A DNA stretch of 64,000 nucleotides from Thalassospira indica (GCF_003403095.1 NZ_CP031555.1:3054501-3118500), one strand, 5' to 3'; shown: positions 25,467 to 37,029, counted from the first letter of the stretch. Notes: generated from the letters alone by a model not told the origin. Numbers and translations are program-made.

Positions 25467-25664
25467 TCAGTCGTCGCGCTCGTCGATCCAGGCCATCTGG
25501 ATGGCTTCGAGAATCTTCTCGTTCGACTTCGAAGGATCATCTTCAAAACCTTCAAGCTCGGTGACCCATTTATGCAGGTCGGTAAAGCGAAGGTTGAGGT
25601 TGTCCTTGTCCGGATGGGCTTCTTCAAGCTCGATCGCGATGTCCTGAATGTCTGTCCAACGCAT
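25467..25664 (-). CDS. iscX: Fe-S assembly protein IscX
   Basis: 65 residues, nearly the E. coli length. MRWTDIQDIAIELEEAHPD, then LRFTDLHKWVTELEGF and the acidic end MAWIDERDD match IscX, a small acidic protein that binds IscS and iron and tunes cluster assembly. The ATG at 25664 has AAGGAG seven bases upstream. It is the last gene of the isc operon. Confidence 0.95.
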   Translation of the reverse strand: MRWTDIQDIAIELEEAHPDKDNLNLRFTDLHKWVTELEGFEDDPSKSNEKILEAIQMAWIDERDD

Positions 25665-25718
25665 ATCCGTCTCCTTTGACACCGGGCGGCAATGCGCCCG
25701 GTCAGCAGAAGGTGAAAC

Positions 25719-26054
25719 TTACTTGTCGACCATCATGTTGCGGGTCGCGGACGGAAGTTTGACACGCAGACCGTCGAGCTCGTCGCTCATGATGATCTGG
25801 CAGCCAAGACGCGAGGTCTCGGTCAGGCCAAAGGCAAGGTCAAGCATGTCTTCTTCGTCTTCGGACGGTTCATCAAGCTTGTCAAACCAGTCATCTTCAA
25901 GAATGACGTGGCAGGTCGAACATGCCAGCGAACCTTCGCAAGCACCTTCAAGGTCAATGCCGTTCTTGTGGGCAGCTTCCAGAACAGACAGGCCGTCGGC
26001 TACTTCGAATTCCTTTTCGGTGCCATCCGGCTCGACAAAAACGATCTTAGGCAT
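25719..26054 (-). CDS. fdx: Adrenodoxin-type [2Fe-2S] ferredoxin
   Basis: 111 residues. Four cluster Cys are visible in [12 protein letters not shown] and in LGCQI, following the [17 protein letters not shown] loop of the adrenodoxin/Isc ferredoxin family. It supplies electrons during cluster assembly on IscU. It lies between hscA and iscX, as in the classical isc operon. Confidence 0.95.
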   Translation of the reverse strand: MPKIVFVEPDGTEKEFEVADGLSVLEAAHKNGIDLEGACEGSLACSTCHVILEDDWFDKLDEPSEDEEDMLDLAFGLTETSRLGCQIIMSDELDGLRVKLPSATRNMMVDK

Positions 26055-26208
26055 TTGTGCCTTTCTCCTCGGTAATACTTTTCGTTCGATCTCTGTTTAT
26101 GCGCCCCGCGATACGGGTCGCTTATCCGGCCTGACCTTGGCGGTTGTCGGGGACAATCGCCGCAGTTCGCCGGTTTGTCAATTCCACCGGTGTCGATTAA
26201 TTCACTTC

Positions 26209-28107
26209 CTAGTGAACTTCATCGACATTTTGCCCGGCAAGTGCCTGGCGGATCCGGCTATCCATACGGGCCTCGGCAAACGGGCGGGATGCATTTTCAA
26301 GCGCCTCGGCGGCGTCATTGATCGCATCGCGGTTATCGCCTGCGGCGGCCGTTTCAAGATTGGCAATGGCCTGTTTGATGTTGGTCTCGTCTTCCTTGGT
26401 CAGAAGCGCACGGTCAGCCTCCATCGCGGCATTGACCGCCAGGATGTTGCGACGTGCTTCGACGCGTGCCTCGGTCAGGACACGCATTTCCATGTCTTCG
26501 CGGGCATGAACCATGCTATCGCGCAGCATGGTCGCCATGTCAGACTCATTGATGCCATAGGTCGGCTTGACCGCGACTTCCTGTTCAGTACCCGTGGTTT
26601 CTTCGCGCGCCGAGACGGTCAAAAGACCATCGGCATCGACATTGAACTGAACGCGAATGCGCGCAGCCCCTGCGGCCATTGACGGAATACCGGTCAGGGC
26701 AAAGCGCGCGAGCGAGCGGCACTGATCAACCATTTCGCGTTCGCCCTGCACCACATGGATCATCATGGCCGACTGACCATCCTGATAGGTGGTAAATTCC
26801 TGTGCCTTGGACACCGGGATCGGTGTGTTGCGGTCAATGACCTTTTCAACAATCCCGCCCATGGTTTCCAAGCCCAGCGACAGCGGCGTCACATCAAGCA
26901 GAAGGTTGTCCGAGCCGCCTGTCAAAGCCTCTGCCTGAAGGGCGGCACCAAGGGCAACGACTTCGTCCGGGTCGATGTCCGACAGCGGTTCCTGTTCAAA
27001 CAGATCGGCCACGGCCTTGCGCACGGCGGGCACACGGGTGGAGCCACCGACCAGAACGACACCCTTGACGTCTTCGGGCAGGACATCGGCGTCATCAAGA
27101 ACCTGTTCGGTGATCGCGGCCGTGCGCGCGACCAGTTTGGCGATCATCGCATCGAACTGATCGCGCGTTACGGTGTGTTTGGTTTCCGTGCCATTGAGTG
27201 CAACGGTCACTTCGACGCTGTCCTGATCGGTCAGGCTTTCCTTGACGGTGCGGGCCGTTTTCAACAGGCGTTTGGCGTCCGACGCATCAAGGTCATCGGT
27301 TGCACCACCATCCTTGCGTGCGGCCAGAAGATGTTCGGCAATGGCGTGATCGAAATCATCGCCACCAAGGGCGGCATCCCCACCGGTCGCCTTCACCTGG
27401 AAGACGCCCTTTTGCATTTTAAGCAGCGAGATATCAAACGTCCCGCCACCAAGGTCATAGACGGCATAAAGCCCCTCTGCCCCGTTATCGAGGCCATAGG
27501 CAAGGGCAGCTGCGGTTGGTTCATTGACCAGACGCAGGACTTCGATCCCGGCCAGCTTGGCGGCATCCTTGGTCGCGGTGCGCGCACCATCATCAAAATA
27601 GGCAGGCACCGTGATCACGGCCTTTTCGACCGGCTTATCAAGGCTTTCTTCCGCACGTGCGCGCAAGGCACGCAGAATATCGGCCGATACTTCAACCGGG
27701 GTCAGAACACGATTACCAACGTTCAGGCGGACCATCATCGGCTCGCCGTTTTCGGTTTCAGATTTTTCCGGCACTTCGACGTGATAAGGCAGCGTGCCGG
27801 CAACCGATTTGACGTCTTCCAGACCACGGCCCATCAGACGTTTGACCGATGAAACCACGCGGCTGGCATCGGTATTGATCTGATCACGTGCGGCTTCGCC
27901 AACCACCGGTGTGTCATCGCCGTAATAGACGACAGACGGGACAATCGCATTGCCACCGGATTTATCGCGGAGCACTTCGGGCTTTTCCGAGTTCGAAATC
28001 GCAACCACCGAGTTGGTGGTGCCAAGGTCGATCCCGACAGCGATCTGACGTTCTTCCTCGTGCGGGAGGGGTGTTTCGCCGGGTTCGTGGATTTTTAGCA
28101 GGGCCAT
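26209..28107 (-). CDS. hscA: Fe-S cluster assembly chaperone HscA (Hsp70 type)
   Basis: 632 residues. The Hsp70 ATPase domain begins [15 protein letters not shown] near residue 26; [13 protein letters not shown] and [15 protein letters not shown] are intact. The substrate-binding domain starts after [14 protein letters not shown] and is followed by a helical lid. HscA binds the LPPVK motif of IscU, which is present in this operon's IscU, and promotes cluster transfer. The ATG at 28107 is chosen because upstream codons overlap the end of hscB; 28146 is also open. Confidence 0.95.
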   Translation of the reverse strand: MALLKIHEPGETPLPHEEERQIAVGIDLGTTNSVVAISNSEKPEVLRDKSGGNAIVPSVVYYGDDTPVVGEAARDQINTDASRVVSSVKRLMGRGLEDVKSVAGTLPYHVEVPEKSETENGEPMMVRLNVGNRVLTPVEVSADILRALRARAEESLDKPVEKAVITVPAYFDDGARTATKDAAKLAGIEVLRLVNEPTAAALAYGLDNGAEGLYAVYDLGGGTFDISLLKMQKGVFQVKATGGDAALGGDDFDHAIAEHLLAARKDGGATDDLDASDAKRLLKTARTVKESLTDQDSVEVTVALNGTETKHTVTRDQFDAMIAKLVARTAAITEQVLDDADVLPEDVKGVVLVGGSTRVPAVRKAVADLFEQEPLSDIDPDEVVALGAALQAEALTGGSDNLLLDVTPLSLGLETMGGIVEKVIDRNTPIPVSKAQEFTTYQDGQSAMMIHVVQGEREMVDQCRSLARFALTGIPSMAAGAARIRVQFNVDADGLLTVSAREETTGTEQEVAVKPTYGINESDMATMLRDSMVHAREDMEMRVLTEARVEARRNILAVNAAMEADRALLTKEDETNIKQAIANLETAAAGDNRDAINDAAEALENASRPFAEARMDSRIRQALAGQNVDEVH

Positions 28108-28132
28108 CTTTACGTCCAGTCTTTTTGTATGA

Positions 28133-28762
28133 TCAGGCAGCGGCAAGGCGCGATTTCTTCGCGCGCGCTTCCTCGGTCATTTTCACGAGATACCTTAGAC
28201 GGGTGGCCAGTTTCTTGGCCGCGTCATAGGATTTGTTGTCAAAGGCGGTGCCCAGTTCCTTTTCACAGGCACGGGCCTGTTTTCGGGTATCCTTGATCAT
28301 CGCATCAATGGTGATTTTATCTGCCGCATCATCAAGGGCCTCGCGCATTTCCATGGCTTCCATCAGAAGCTGCGGATCATTGACGGTATGGCCCTCGCCG
28401 CCTTCGGGCTCGATGCCTTCGAGACGCAGCATGTAATGGGCCCGGGCCACAGGATTTTTCAGCGTCTCGAACGCTTCGTTCAGACTGGCAGCCTGTTGCG
28501 AGGAGAACGCCTGTTCCCGGCCCGATTTCGCAGCAAAGCGATCAGGATGCAGTTTTTGCTGCTGCTTCAGATAGGTGGCCTCGATCTCGTCAATATCGAG
28601 ATCAAAAGACCGCTTAAGACCAAAGCGCGTGAAATGATCCAACTGGCCTGGGGGCTGAATGGCGTTGCAGGTGTCACAAAACAGTGCGCCGACTTCAACC
28701 GGTCCTTTGCACGACCAGCAAGCTTTGTGTGCGGAATGTTCCGTATTGCTCACGCGATGCAC
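28133..28762 (-). CDS. hscB: HscB J-domain co-chaperone with N-terminal zinc-binding motif
   Basis: 209 residues. The J domain contains HPDRF (the HPD motif) near residue 74, and the C-terminal three-helix bundle binds IscU. The first ~37 residues carry CWSCKG and CDTCNA, a tetracysteine zinc-type module absent from E. coli HscB but known from eukaryotic HSC20. It stimulates HscA ATPase and brings IscU to it. The gene sits directly before hscA. Confidence 0.95.
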   Translation of the reverse strand: MHRVSNTEHSAHKACWSCKGPVEVGALFCDTCNAIQPPGQLDHFTRFGLKRSFDLDIDEIEATYLKQQQKLHPDRFAAKSGREQAFSSQQAASLNEAFETLKNPVARAHYMLRLEGIEPEGGEGHTVNDPQLLMEAMEMREALDDAADKITIDAMIKDTRKQARACEKELGTAFDNKSYDAAKKLATRLRYLVKMTEEARAKKSRLAAA

Positions 28763-28796
28763 TTCCGAGGATTAAAAACAAAAAACAAATCAGTGT

Positions 28797-28867
28797 AAAA
28801 AAAGTGACCGGAATTTGGTCAGATCACCCTTTTCAGGCGATGGCCCCGGCGAGATCGCCAGGGCCAT
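28797..28867 (-). terminator. Hairpins between iscA and hscB (possible attenuator)
   Basis: On the minus strand, 34 bases after the iscA stop, lies a 13-bp stem with a two-base loop (28840-28867). It is followed by a weaker five-base stem (TGACC / GGTCA, 28805-28821) leading to seven T (28797-28803). The arrangement could cause partial termination or mRNA processing between iscRSUA and hscBA-fdx-iscX. Confidence 0.5.
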
Positions 28868-28900
28868 AACCATTCAGAAAGCAGGGAAAGCCCGGCCTGA

Positions 28901-29242
28901 TCAGACGTGGAAGGATTCACCGCAGCCACAACGACCTTTTTCGTTGGGATTGCGGAATACAAAGCCTTCTTCCATCTTGTTGACCTCGTAATCCATCTCT
29001 GTACCAAGCACGAACATGATGGCTTTCGGGTCAATCAGGAGCTTCACGCCGTCTTCCAACTCGACCACGTCTTCGAAGCCAGTGGCATCGTCAGCATATT
29101 CAAGCGTGTAAGACAGGCCCGAACACCCCTTGCTGCGCACGCCAAGCCGGATACCGTGCGAAGGTTTCCCACGGCTATCAAGCAGCGCCTTGATGTGATC
29201 AAGCGCAACCGGTGTGACAGAAATCGGTGACGGCAGAGCCAT
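28901..29242 (-). CDS. iscA: A-type Fe-S carrier protein IscA
   Basis: 113 residues. The three ligand Cys are present: one in SKGCSGLSY and two in the C-terminal CGCGESF. The fold pattern ISVTPVALDHIKALLDSRGK through GIRLGVRSKGC is that of the HesB/IscA family. It carries Fe-S clusters or iron to targets. It lies between iscU and hscB. Confidence 0.95.
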   Translation of the reverse strand: MALPSPISVTPVALDHIKALLDSRGKPSHGIRLGVRSKGCSGLSYTLEYADDATGFEDVVELEDGVKLLIDPKAIMFVLGTEMDYEVNKMEEGFVFRNPNEKGRCGCGESFHV

Positions 29243-29286
29243 TTTATTCTCCCAATATTCCGAAAACGATGGGAACGTGACGCTGC

Positions 29287-29691
29287 TTATTCAGCAGCGT
29301 CAACGTCCGCTGCGCCGTTTTTGGTTTTGTAGTCGCTGATGGCGGCTTTGATGGCATCTTCAGCCAGGATCGAGCAGTGAATTTTCACCGGCGGAAGTGC
29401 CAGTTCCTGCGCGATCTGGGAATTTGCAATCGAACCGGCCTCATCAAGAGACTTGCCCTTGACCCATTCGGTGATCAGCGAGCTTGAGGCAATCGCCGAA
29501 CCACACCCAAAGGTCTTGAACTTTGCATCTTCAATGATGCCTTCCGGGGTCACCTTGATCTGCAGCTTCATGACGTCGCCGCAGGCCGGTGCACCAACAA
29601 GGCCGGTACCAACAGACGTTTCATTTTTGTCCATGGAACCAACGTTGCGCGGGTTTTCGTAATGGTCGATCAGCTTTTCACTATAAGCCAT
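29287..29691 (-). CDS. iscU: Fe-S scaffold protein IscU
   Basis: 134 residues. Scaffold Cys are visible in GAPACGDVMKLQI, FGCGSAIASSS and PVKIHCSILAED, and the HscA recognition site LPPVK directly precedes the last. Clusters are assembled here from IscS-derived sulfur. It follows iscS in the operon. Confidence 0.97.
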   Translation of the reverse strand: MAYSEKLIDHYENPRNVGSMDKNETSVGTGLVGAPACGDVMKLQIKVTPEGIIEDAKFKTFGCGSAIASSSLITEWVKGKSLDEAGSIANSQIAQELALPPVKIHCSILAEDAIKAAISDYKTKNGAADVDAAE

Positions 29692-29765
29692 GATAGGAAT
29701 CCTCCTAAAAGTCCTGTGTCTCTCTCACGAGATTGATTACGTCAAACGTTTGTTTTCGGCCGTGC

Positions 29766-30989
29766 TTAGTGTTCAGCCCACTCGATCGACTTGATGTCGA
29801 TGCCTTCTTGCGCCATTTCCCAAAGCGGGCTCATTTCGCGCAGACGCTCAACTGCGGTGCAGATGGCATCAACGGCTTCGTCGAGCTCTTCCTTGGTGGT
29901 GTAGCGACCAATGCCGATACGAAGGGACGTATGTGCCAATTCCTCATCAACACCAAGAGCACGCAGAACATAAGACGGTTCCAGCGACGCCGAGGTGCAG
30001 GCAGAGCCTGACGATACGGCGATGTTCTTGATGTCCATAAGAAGGCTTTCACCTTCGACATAGGCAAACGAGATGTTCAGGTTACCGCTGACACGCTCAT
30101 GCTCGTCACCATTGACATAGATGTCTTCAAGACGATCACGGAAACGCTGCAGGGTGTAGTCACGCAGCTTTTCGATGCGCGCGTTTTCTTCTGCCATTTC
30201 GTTGGACAGAATGTCACACGCCTTACCAAGACCCACAATCAGCGGGGTTGGCAGCGTACCCGAACGCATGCCACGTTCCTGACCACCACCGGTGATCTGG
30301 GCAATGACACGTACACGCGGGCGACGGCGAACATAAAGCGCACCAATGCCTTTCGGGCCGTAAATCTTGTGACCGGAAATCGACATCAGGTCGATTTTCA
30401 TGTCATCAACATCAAGGTCGATCTTGCCAACCGCCTGCGCACAGTCGGTATGGAAGAAGACTTTGCGTTCACGGCAGATTTCACCGATTTCCTTAAGCGG
30501 CTGAATAACACCGATTTCGTTGTTTACACCCATGACGGACACAAGTGCAGTTTCGTCGGTGATGGCAGCTTTAAGTTCTTCAAGGTCGATCAGGCCGTTT
30601 TCCTTAACGCCAAGATAGGTCACTTTGTAACCTTCCTGCTCAAGGTGGCGGGCACTGTCGAGCACGCATTTATGCTCGGTCACGACCGTGATGAGGTGCG
30701 GCTTCTTTTTGCCATAGAACTTCATCACGCCCTTGAGTGCGAGGTTGTTTGATTCGGTCGCACCCGAGGTAAAGATAATTTCCTTAGCCGATGCGCCAAT
30801 GATCTTGGCAATCTGGCCACGTGCAACTTCAACCGCGTCTTCTGCTTCCCAGCCAAAGCTGTGGTTGCGCGAATGCGGGTTACCGAATTTCTCGGTGAAG
30901 TATGGCAGCATTGCCTCAACAACCCGCGGGTCGGTGGGCGTCGTTGCCTGGTAGTCCAGATAGATCGGCTTTGCTTTAAGCTCGTTCAT
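29766..30989 (-). CDS. iscS: Cysteine desulfurase IscS
   Basis: 407 residues from an ATG at 30989 with AGGA upstream (E. coli IscS: 404). The PLP Lys lies in [16 protein letters not shown] and the catalytic Cys in [14 protein letters not shown], on the long mobile loop of group I enzymes. It removes sulfur from cysteine for IscU, MnmA and others. It is the second of two adjacent desulfurases in this operon. Confidence 0.97.
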   Translation of the reverse strand: MNELKAKPIYLDYQATTPTDPRVVEAMLPYFTEKFGNPHSRNHSFGWEAEDAVEVARGQIAKIIGASAKEIIFTSGATESNNLALKGVMKFYGKKKPHLITVVTEHKCVLDSARHLEQEGYKVTYLGVKENGLIDLEELKAAITDETALVSVMGVNNEIGVIQPLKEIGEICRERKVFFHTDCAQAVGKIDLDVDDMKIDLMSISGHKIYGPKGIGALYVRRRPRVRVIAQITGGGQERGMRSGTLPTPLIVGLGKACDILSNEMAEENARIEKLRDYTLQRFRDRLEDIYVNGDEHERVSGNLNISFAYVEGESLLMDIKNIAVSSGSACTSASLEPSYVLRALGVDEELAHTSLRIGIGRYTTKEELDEAVDAICTAVERLREMSPLWEMAQEGIDIKSIEWAEH

Positions 30990-31017
30990 TTTAAAGGCTT
31001 CCTCACTCACTCTCTTG

Positions 31018-32145
<1,128 letters not shown>

Positions 32146-32194
32146 CAGTTTAAAATCATCCTTATTCGCATCTGCCCTCGATATAGAGGACCAA

Positions 32195-32677
32195 CTACTG
32201 TGCCGCAACCTGTGACGGCTCTTCGATCTGGGTCGTTTTACCCGGGAACGTCCGAAGCGTCCCCGCCACGTTGCGATCCACCACATCGGCAAGACTGACA
32301 GAGGCCAGATAAAGATAAATCTGGTTGCCGAGTTCTTCCCACAGTTCGTGGGTCAGACAACGGCCCTTGTTGGTCTTGCAGCCTTTGGGCGAACCGGACT
32401 TGCAACGGGTTGCACGGATTGGTTCATCAACCGCCAGAATGACATCGGCAACACGGGTTTCAGTGGCATTGCGTGCCAGCAAATATCCGCCACCCGGGCC
32501 GCGCACCGAACGGACCAGACCGCCCTTGCGCAATTTGCCAAACAGCTGTTCAAGATAAGAAAGCGAAATTTCCTGGCGGTCCGCAATATCTGCCAGCGCG
32601 ACCGGTCGGTCCTTGCTGCTTTCAGCGAGATCGACCATCGCCATAACGGCATAGCGGCCTTTGGTACTCAGCTTCAC
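32195..32677 (-). CDS. iscR: Fe-S-sensing Rrf2 regulator IscR
   Basis: 160 residues. The N-terminal winged helix (MKLSTKGRYAVMAMVDLA, then ISLSYLEQLFGKLRKGGLV) is followed by the cluster-ligand segment: CKSGSPKGC, then C six residues later and LTH, the three Cys and one His used to bind [2Fe-2S]. With cluster bound, IscR represses the isc operon. The GTG start has AGGAGG seven bases upstream. A GGGGTTAACCCC palindrome lies at 32701-32712 in the leader. Confidence 0.96.
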   Translation of the reverse strand: MKLSTKGRYAVMAMVDLAESSKDRPVALADIADRQEISLSYLEQLFGKLRKGGLVRSVRGPGGGYLLARNATETRVADVILAVDEPIRATRCKSGSPKGCKTNKGRCLTHELWEELGNQIYLYLASVSLADVVDRNVAGTLRTFPGKTTQIEEPSQVAAQ

Positions 32678-32700
32678 GGTGCGTCCTCCTGCCTTGCTTT

Positions 32701-32712
32701 GGGGTTAACCCC
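32701..32712. promoter_or_regulatory. Palindrome upstream of iscR
   Basis: GGGGTTAACCCC, a perfect 12-bp palindrome 24 bp before the iscR start. It does not match the well-known IscR type 1 or type 2 sites, so its role is uncertain. Confidence 0.35.
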
Positions 32713-32751
32713 GAGCGGGCTTTTCATTCATGTTGCGCGGTGGCGCGTATT

Positions 32752-33471
32752 CTATTCCGATGATGCGACGATACGCGGCTTTTCCGGTGTGGCGTCAGAT
32801 GCAGCCTTTTCACCCTCAAGGGCGACCACCTTGTTGCGCAACGTTTCGACCTCACGGCCAAGTTCTTCAAGCGCACGGGCAACCGGATCGGGCAGATCGC
32901 CAAGCGGCGTACCATAGGCACAGAACCGGTCATCCTGTTCGCGGCGGACGATCTTGGCCGGGATACCGACCACGGTCGCACCCTCGGGCACTTCACCCAG
33001 AACCACGGCGTTGCCGCCAACACGTGCATTCTTGCGCACGGTAAATGGTCCAAGGATTTGGGCGCCGGACCCGACAATCACGCCGTCCTCAAGGGTCGGG
33101 TGACGTTTCAGGCCGCGCTGGCCGTCGCTGTTAACACTTGGCGATGTCCCACCAAGGGTAACGCCTTGATACAGTGTGACATCATCGCCAATCTCGGCGG
33201 TTTCGCCGATCACGACACCCATGCCATGGTCAATAAAGAAGCGCTTGCCAATCGTCGCACCCGGGTGAATTTCGATACCGGTCAACCAGCGCAAAATCTG
33301 CGACAGGAAGCGTGCCGTCAGGCGAAAACCGCGCTGCCACAGCCAATGTGTCCCGCGATAGCCCATGATCGCATGAAACGCCGGATAGCTGATCACGACT
33401 TCCCAACGGGATCGCGCCGCAGGGTCACGGGCGATCATCGCGTCAATTTCCTGACGAATTAGCTTGAACAT
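32752..33471 (-). CDS. cysE: Serine O-acetyltransferase CysE
   Basis: 239 residues from an ATG at 33471 (MFKLIRQEIDAMIARDPAAR), the usual start for this family; the frame is open to 33621. A short helical N-terminal domain is followed by a left-handed beta helix of hexapeptide repeats with IDHGMGVVIGETAEIGDD and GVTLGGTS, which hold the catalytic His and Asp. It makes O-acetylserine for cysteine synthesis, the sulfur source for IscS. It lies on the same strand just upstream of iscR, so cysteine supply and Fe-S assembly are adjacent. The C-terminal tail is extended and charged. Confidence 0.94.
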   Translation of the reverse strand: MFKLIRQEIDAMIARDPAARSRWEVVISYPAFHAIMGYRGTHWLWQRGFRLTARFLSQILRWLTGIEIHPGATIGKRFFIDHGMGVVIGETAEIGDDVTLYQGVTLGGTSPSVNSDGQRGLKRHPTLEDGVIVGSGAQILGPFTVRKNARVGGNAVVLGEVPEGATVVGIPAKIVRREQDDRFCAYGTPLGDLPDPVARALEELGREVETLRNKVVALEGEKAASDATPEKPRIVASSE

Positions 33472-33716
33472 GGGGCGGTCCACTGTGTAATTAGTACCTT
33501 CGATTCCCGGCAGCCACGCCCAGCCCCGTCCTTGCACATAAGCAATTGTCGGGTTCGACAGGCACCATCGGGTTAGCCGGAATATAGGATAACCGAGTAA
33601 CTTGGTCAAGTATTTGCCCAAAGCAATTTATGCGCAAACACGAAAAAACTTACAAAAACACTCGGATATTTTTGTTACACACATCTTTCCATTCGTGGAC
33701 AGGAGCAGTCTGATCC

Positions 33717-34355
33717 ATGCCTGAGGTCATTTTTAACGGCCCCGAAGGTCGCCTTGAAGGTCGCTACCACCATAACGGCGCTGACGATTCGCCCATCGCA
33801 CTTATCCTCCATCCGAACCCGCAACAGGGTGGCACAATGAATAACAAGTTGTGCTTCAACATGTTCAACATGTTCAAGGATCGCGGCTATTCCGTCATGC
33901 GGTTCAACTTCCGTGGTGTCGGCCGCTCGCAAGGCGTATTCGATCAGGGGATCGGTGAACTGTCTGACGCGGCATCCGCGCTTGACTGGATGCAGACCTA
34001 TAACGCCAATGCGCGCGCAACCTGGGTTGCCGGTTATTCGTTCGGTTCGTGGATCGGCATGCAGCTTTTGATGCGCCGTCCGGAAATTGACGGATTTATT
34101 TCGGTCGCAGCCCCGGCAAGTGAACAAGACTTCACCTTCCTTGCCCCCTGCCCGTCATCCGGCATCCTGATCCATGGCACGCAGGACACCAACATTCCGG
34201 TCGCCTCGGTCAACAAGCTTGCCGACAAGCTGAATGCCCAGAAAGGCATTGAAGTTGATATGTGCGCGATTGACGGTGCCGATCACTATTTTGCCAAACA
34301 GCAAGACGAAGTGATCAAGCACTCGATTGCTTATCTGGACAAGCGCGGTGCTTAA
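33717..34355 (+). CDS. Alpha/beta hydrolase
   Basis: 212 residues. The nucleophile elbow is GYSFGSW with Ser near residue 107; the acid Asp is in GTQDTNIP and the His in GADHYF. The sequence starts ALILHPNPQQGGTMNN, and the family contains small dienelactone hydrolase-like cytoplasmic proteins. The substrate is unknown. It is single-gene and followed by a palindromic terminator that overlaps the end of anmK. Confidence 0.88.
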   Translation: MPEVIFNGPEGRLEGRYHHNGADDSPIALILHPNPQQGGTMNNKLCFNMFNMFKDRGYSVMRFNFRGVGRSQGVFDQGIGELSDAASALDWMQTYNANARATWVAGYSFGSWIGMQLLMRRPEIDGFISVAAPASEQDFTFLAPCPSSGILIHGTQDTNIPVASVNKLADKLNAQKGIEVDMCAIDGADHYFAKQQDEVIKHSIAYLDKRGA

Positions 34356-34382
34356 ACCGCCAGCAGCCTGAACACACAAGTA

Positions 34383-34411
34383 AAGGGCCGCCTGATCAGG
34401 CGGCCTTTTTT
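34383..34411. terminator. Palindromic terminator shared by convergent genes
   Basis: A 20-bp perfect palindrome (arms GGCCGCCTGA) flanked by AAA and TTTTTT. The convergent anmK gene ends inside it: its last codons and TGA (34396-34398) lie in the stem. Confidence 0.9.
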
Positions 34412-35511
34412 GTTGGATACAGCTTGCCGCCACAACAGGGCTCTGGCACGCCCGTGGTTCCCGGGAAGCTGAGCGGCAAGTCGCGCAAATGGCGCACAGC
34501 AAGGAAGCCAAAACATTCGGCCTCCACCGCATCACCATCCCAATCAAGCACGTCAACAGATTGCACCGGCACCCCAAGACGGGTTGCGAGTGTTTCCATG
34601 ATATAATCGTTATGACGCCCGCCACCGCAGACAAACCAGCCTTTGGGCGCAGTCGGCAGATGGTTTACACCGGCAACGATGGCCGCCACCGTGCAATTGG
34701 CAAGCGTTGCCGCCCCGTCAGACACATTAAGCTTGGCCTCAACCACCAGCCCGTCAATGCGGGCCGCCATATCTTCGCGGTCCAGTGATTTGGGCGGGAT
34801 GCGGTCAAAATATGGGTCTTCAAGGAATTTGACCTCGACCATCGGGTCACCGGTGCCCGAAGCCGCCGTTGCGCCGTTCAGATCAACCGGATTGCCGGTA
34901 TGGCGCAACATCCAGTCATCAATCCGCGCATTGCCTGGCCCGCAATCAAAGGCCAGCAATGCATCGTCGCCGTCGATATATGTAACATTGGAAACCCCGC
35001 CGATATTAAGAACTGCCACGGGCAACTCAACACCAGCACTTTTGATCAGGGCAGCGTGATAGACAGGTGCCAGTGGCGCCCCCTCCCCGCCAACGGCGAC
35101 ATCGGCCAATCTGAAATCGGCCACCACCGGGATACCGGTTTTTTCCGCCAGCATATGCGGTGTTCCGATCTGGCGCGTCAGGCCCGATGCCGGTTCATGA
35201 AACACGGTCTGCCCATGGAAGCCAATCACGCCAATATCGGCGGCCGACATAGCGGATTTATCCATCAGCATATTAACAGCATCAACATGCACCTGTGTCA
35301 GATCGTCGGCAACCACATGTTCAGTATTGGTCGCGCTGCGATTACCGAAACATGCCCGCATGCGTTCGCGCAACTCCGGCGCATAAGGCACAAAAACCGA
35401 TTGCCCGGTGCGGCGTACTTCGATGCCATCGGTTTCAATCAGGGCTGCGTCCACCCCGTCAAGAGAGGTGCCACTCATCATGCCGATTGCTGTTATCCAG
35501 CCGTGTGTCAT
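34396..35511 (-). CDS. anmK: Anhydro-N-acetylmuramic acid kinase AnmK
   Basis: 371 residues. The phosphate-binding start GMMSGTSLDGVDAALIETDG and later DCGPGNARIDDWM, plus the CGGGRHN segment, are typical of AnmK. It phosphorylates and opens 1,6-anhydroMurNAc from cell wall turnover to MurNAc-6-phosphate. It fits with the cell wall genes further right (PBP1A, amidase), though they are not linked. It is divergent from tyrS. Confidence 0.95.
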   Translation of the reverse strand: MTHGWITAIGMMSGTSLDGVDAALIETDGIEVRRTGQSVFVPYAPELRERMRACFGNRSATNTEHVVADDLTQVHVDAVNMLMDKSAMSAADIGVIGFHGQTVFHEPASGLTRQIGTPHMLAEKTGIPVVADFRLADVAVGGEGAPLAPVYHAALIKSAGVELPVAVLNIGGVSNVTYIDGDDALLAFDCGPGNARIDDWMLRHTGNPVDLNGATAASGTGDPMVEVKFLEDPYFDRIPPKSLDREDMAARIDGLVVEAKLNVSDGAATLANCTVAAIVAGVNHLPTAPKGWFVCGGGRHNDYIMETLATRLGVPVQSVDVLDWDGDAVEAECFGFLAVRHLRDLPLSFPGTTGVPEPCCGGKLYPTKKAA

Positions 35512-35698
35512 GTCGTGCTCCGTGCGCGATCGCTGTTGGTTTTGAGCAGCCTAAAAGGAAATTATCGCGAATTCGTTACCCGTATGGCAGATCTGTTCGC
35601 CGATGCGTTGCCGAGCGGATGTTTTCTGTGCTAGATCATCGCCTCCGCACCAATTGGCGGATCAAATTTTCTATCACAACCAACATAGCGCAAAAACC

Positions 35699-36952
35699 AT
35701 GACTGAACTGAAGTCTGATTTTCTCCGCGTCATGAATGACCGCGGTTACATCCACCAATGTACTGATCTTGAAGGCCTTGATGCCTATGCATCGGAAAAT
35801 ACGGTGGTGTGCTATGTGGGTTATGATTGCACCGCAGACAGCCTGCATGTCGGATCGCTTGTGTCGATCATGATGTTGCGCTGGCTGCAGAAAACCGGCC
35901 ACAAACCGATCGTCCTGATGGGCGGCGGCACCACCCGCGTTGGTGACCCGACCGGCCGCGATGACGCGCGCCCGGTTCTGACCGATGAAATCATCGAAGC
36001 CAACATGGCCGGCATCAAAAAGGTGTTTCAGCAGTTCCTGACGTTTGGCGATGGCCCGACTGATGCGGTCATGGTCAACAATGCCGACTGGCTGGACAAG
36101 CTGAACTACATCGAATTCCTGCGTGATTTCGGTCGCCACTTCTCGGTCAACCGGATGCTGGCCTTTGACTCGGTCAAGCTGCGTCTGGAACGTGAACAGT
36201 CGCTGAGCTTCCTTGAATTCAACTACATGATCCTGCAGGCTTACGACTTTGTCGAACTGAACCGCAACTATGGCTGCACGCTTCAGATGGGCGGATCGGA
36301 CCAGTGGGGCAACATCGTCAATGGTGTTGAGCTTGGTCGCCGCGTTGATGAGAAATCGCTGTTTGGCCTTACCACACCGCTGATGACCACGGCATCGGGT
36401 GCCAAGATGGGCAAGACTGCGGCCGGTGCAGTTTGGCTGAATGAAGAACGTCTGTCGTCTTATGACTACTACCAGTTCTGGCGGAACACCGAAGATGCCG
36501 ACGTGATCAAGTTTATGCGTCTGTTCACCGAGATGTCGCTCGATCAGATCGAAGAATACGCCAAGCTTGAAGGATCGCAGATCAACGAAGCCAAGAAAGT
36601 TCTGGCATTCGAGGCGGTCAAACTGTGCCGCGGCGAAGAAGCAGCCCTTGCGGCGGCTGAAACTGCGCGCAAGACCTTTGAAGAAGGTGTTCTGGCAGAC
36701 GATCTCCCGACTGTGGAAATTGCCAAGGCCGAACTTGATGCCGGTATCCCGGCCTTTGATCTATTCCGTCGTGCTGACCTTGCCAAATCGGGCGGTGACG
36801 CACGTCGTCTGATCAAGGGCGGCGGTGCCAAGATTAATGACGAAAAGGTCAGCGATGAAAACGCCAATATCACCGCCGATGCGGTAAATGCAGATGGCGT
36901 GATCAAGGTATCTGCCGGCAAGAAACGGCACGTCCTGATCAAGCCGGTCTGA
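35699..36952 (+). CDS. tyrS: Tyrosyl-tRNA synthetase
   Basis: 417 residues. The class I signature is HVGS in [15 protein letters not shown] and the second signature is KMGKT, a normal variant of KMSKS. A C-terminal S4 RNA-binding domain ([15 protein letters not shown]) is present. It attaches tyrosine to tRNA-Tyr. The ATG at 35699 is the standard start; the frame is open from 35603. A strong terminator follows. Confidence 0.97.
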   Translation: MTELKSDFLRVMNDRGYIHQCTDLEGLDAYASENTVVCYVGYDCTADSLHVGSLVSIMMLRWLQKTGHKPIVLMGGGTTRVGDPTGRDDARPVLTDEIIEANMAGIKKVFQQFLTFGDGPTDAVMVNNADWLDKLNYIEFLRDFGRHFSVNRMLAFDSVKLRLEREQSLSFLEFNYMILQAYDFVELNRNYGCTLQMGGSDQWGNIVNGVELGRRVDEKSLFGLTTPLMTTASGAKMGKTAAGAVWLNEERLSSYDYYQFWRNTEDADVIKFMRLFTEMSLDQIEEYAKLEGSQINEAKKVLAFEAVKLCRGEEAALAAAETARKTFEEGVLADDLPTVEIAKAELDAGIPAFDLFRRADLAKSGGDARRLIKGGGAKINDEKVSDENANITADAVNADGVIKVSAGKKRHVLIKPV

Positions 36953-36976
36953 TCAAAGAAGACCAAGCATAAAATC

Positions 36977-37012
36977 AAAAAGCCCCGCCGAGTGATCGTT
37001 CGGGGCTTTTTT
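36977..37012. terminator. Terminator after tyrS
   Basis: AAAAAGCCCCG and CGGGGCTTTTTT form a ten-base stem around a 13-base loop. It also lies just beyond the end of the convergent AsmA-like gene and may serve both. Confidence 0.85.
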
Positions 37013-37029
37013 CGTAACTGGTTGCCGAC

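Noticed and set aside
26755..27852. 365-codon frame opposite hscA
   Set aside because: It is antisense to the Hsp70 ATPase domain, a well-known source of long spurious frames in GC-rich genomes.
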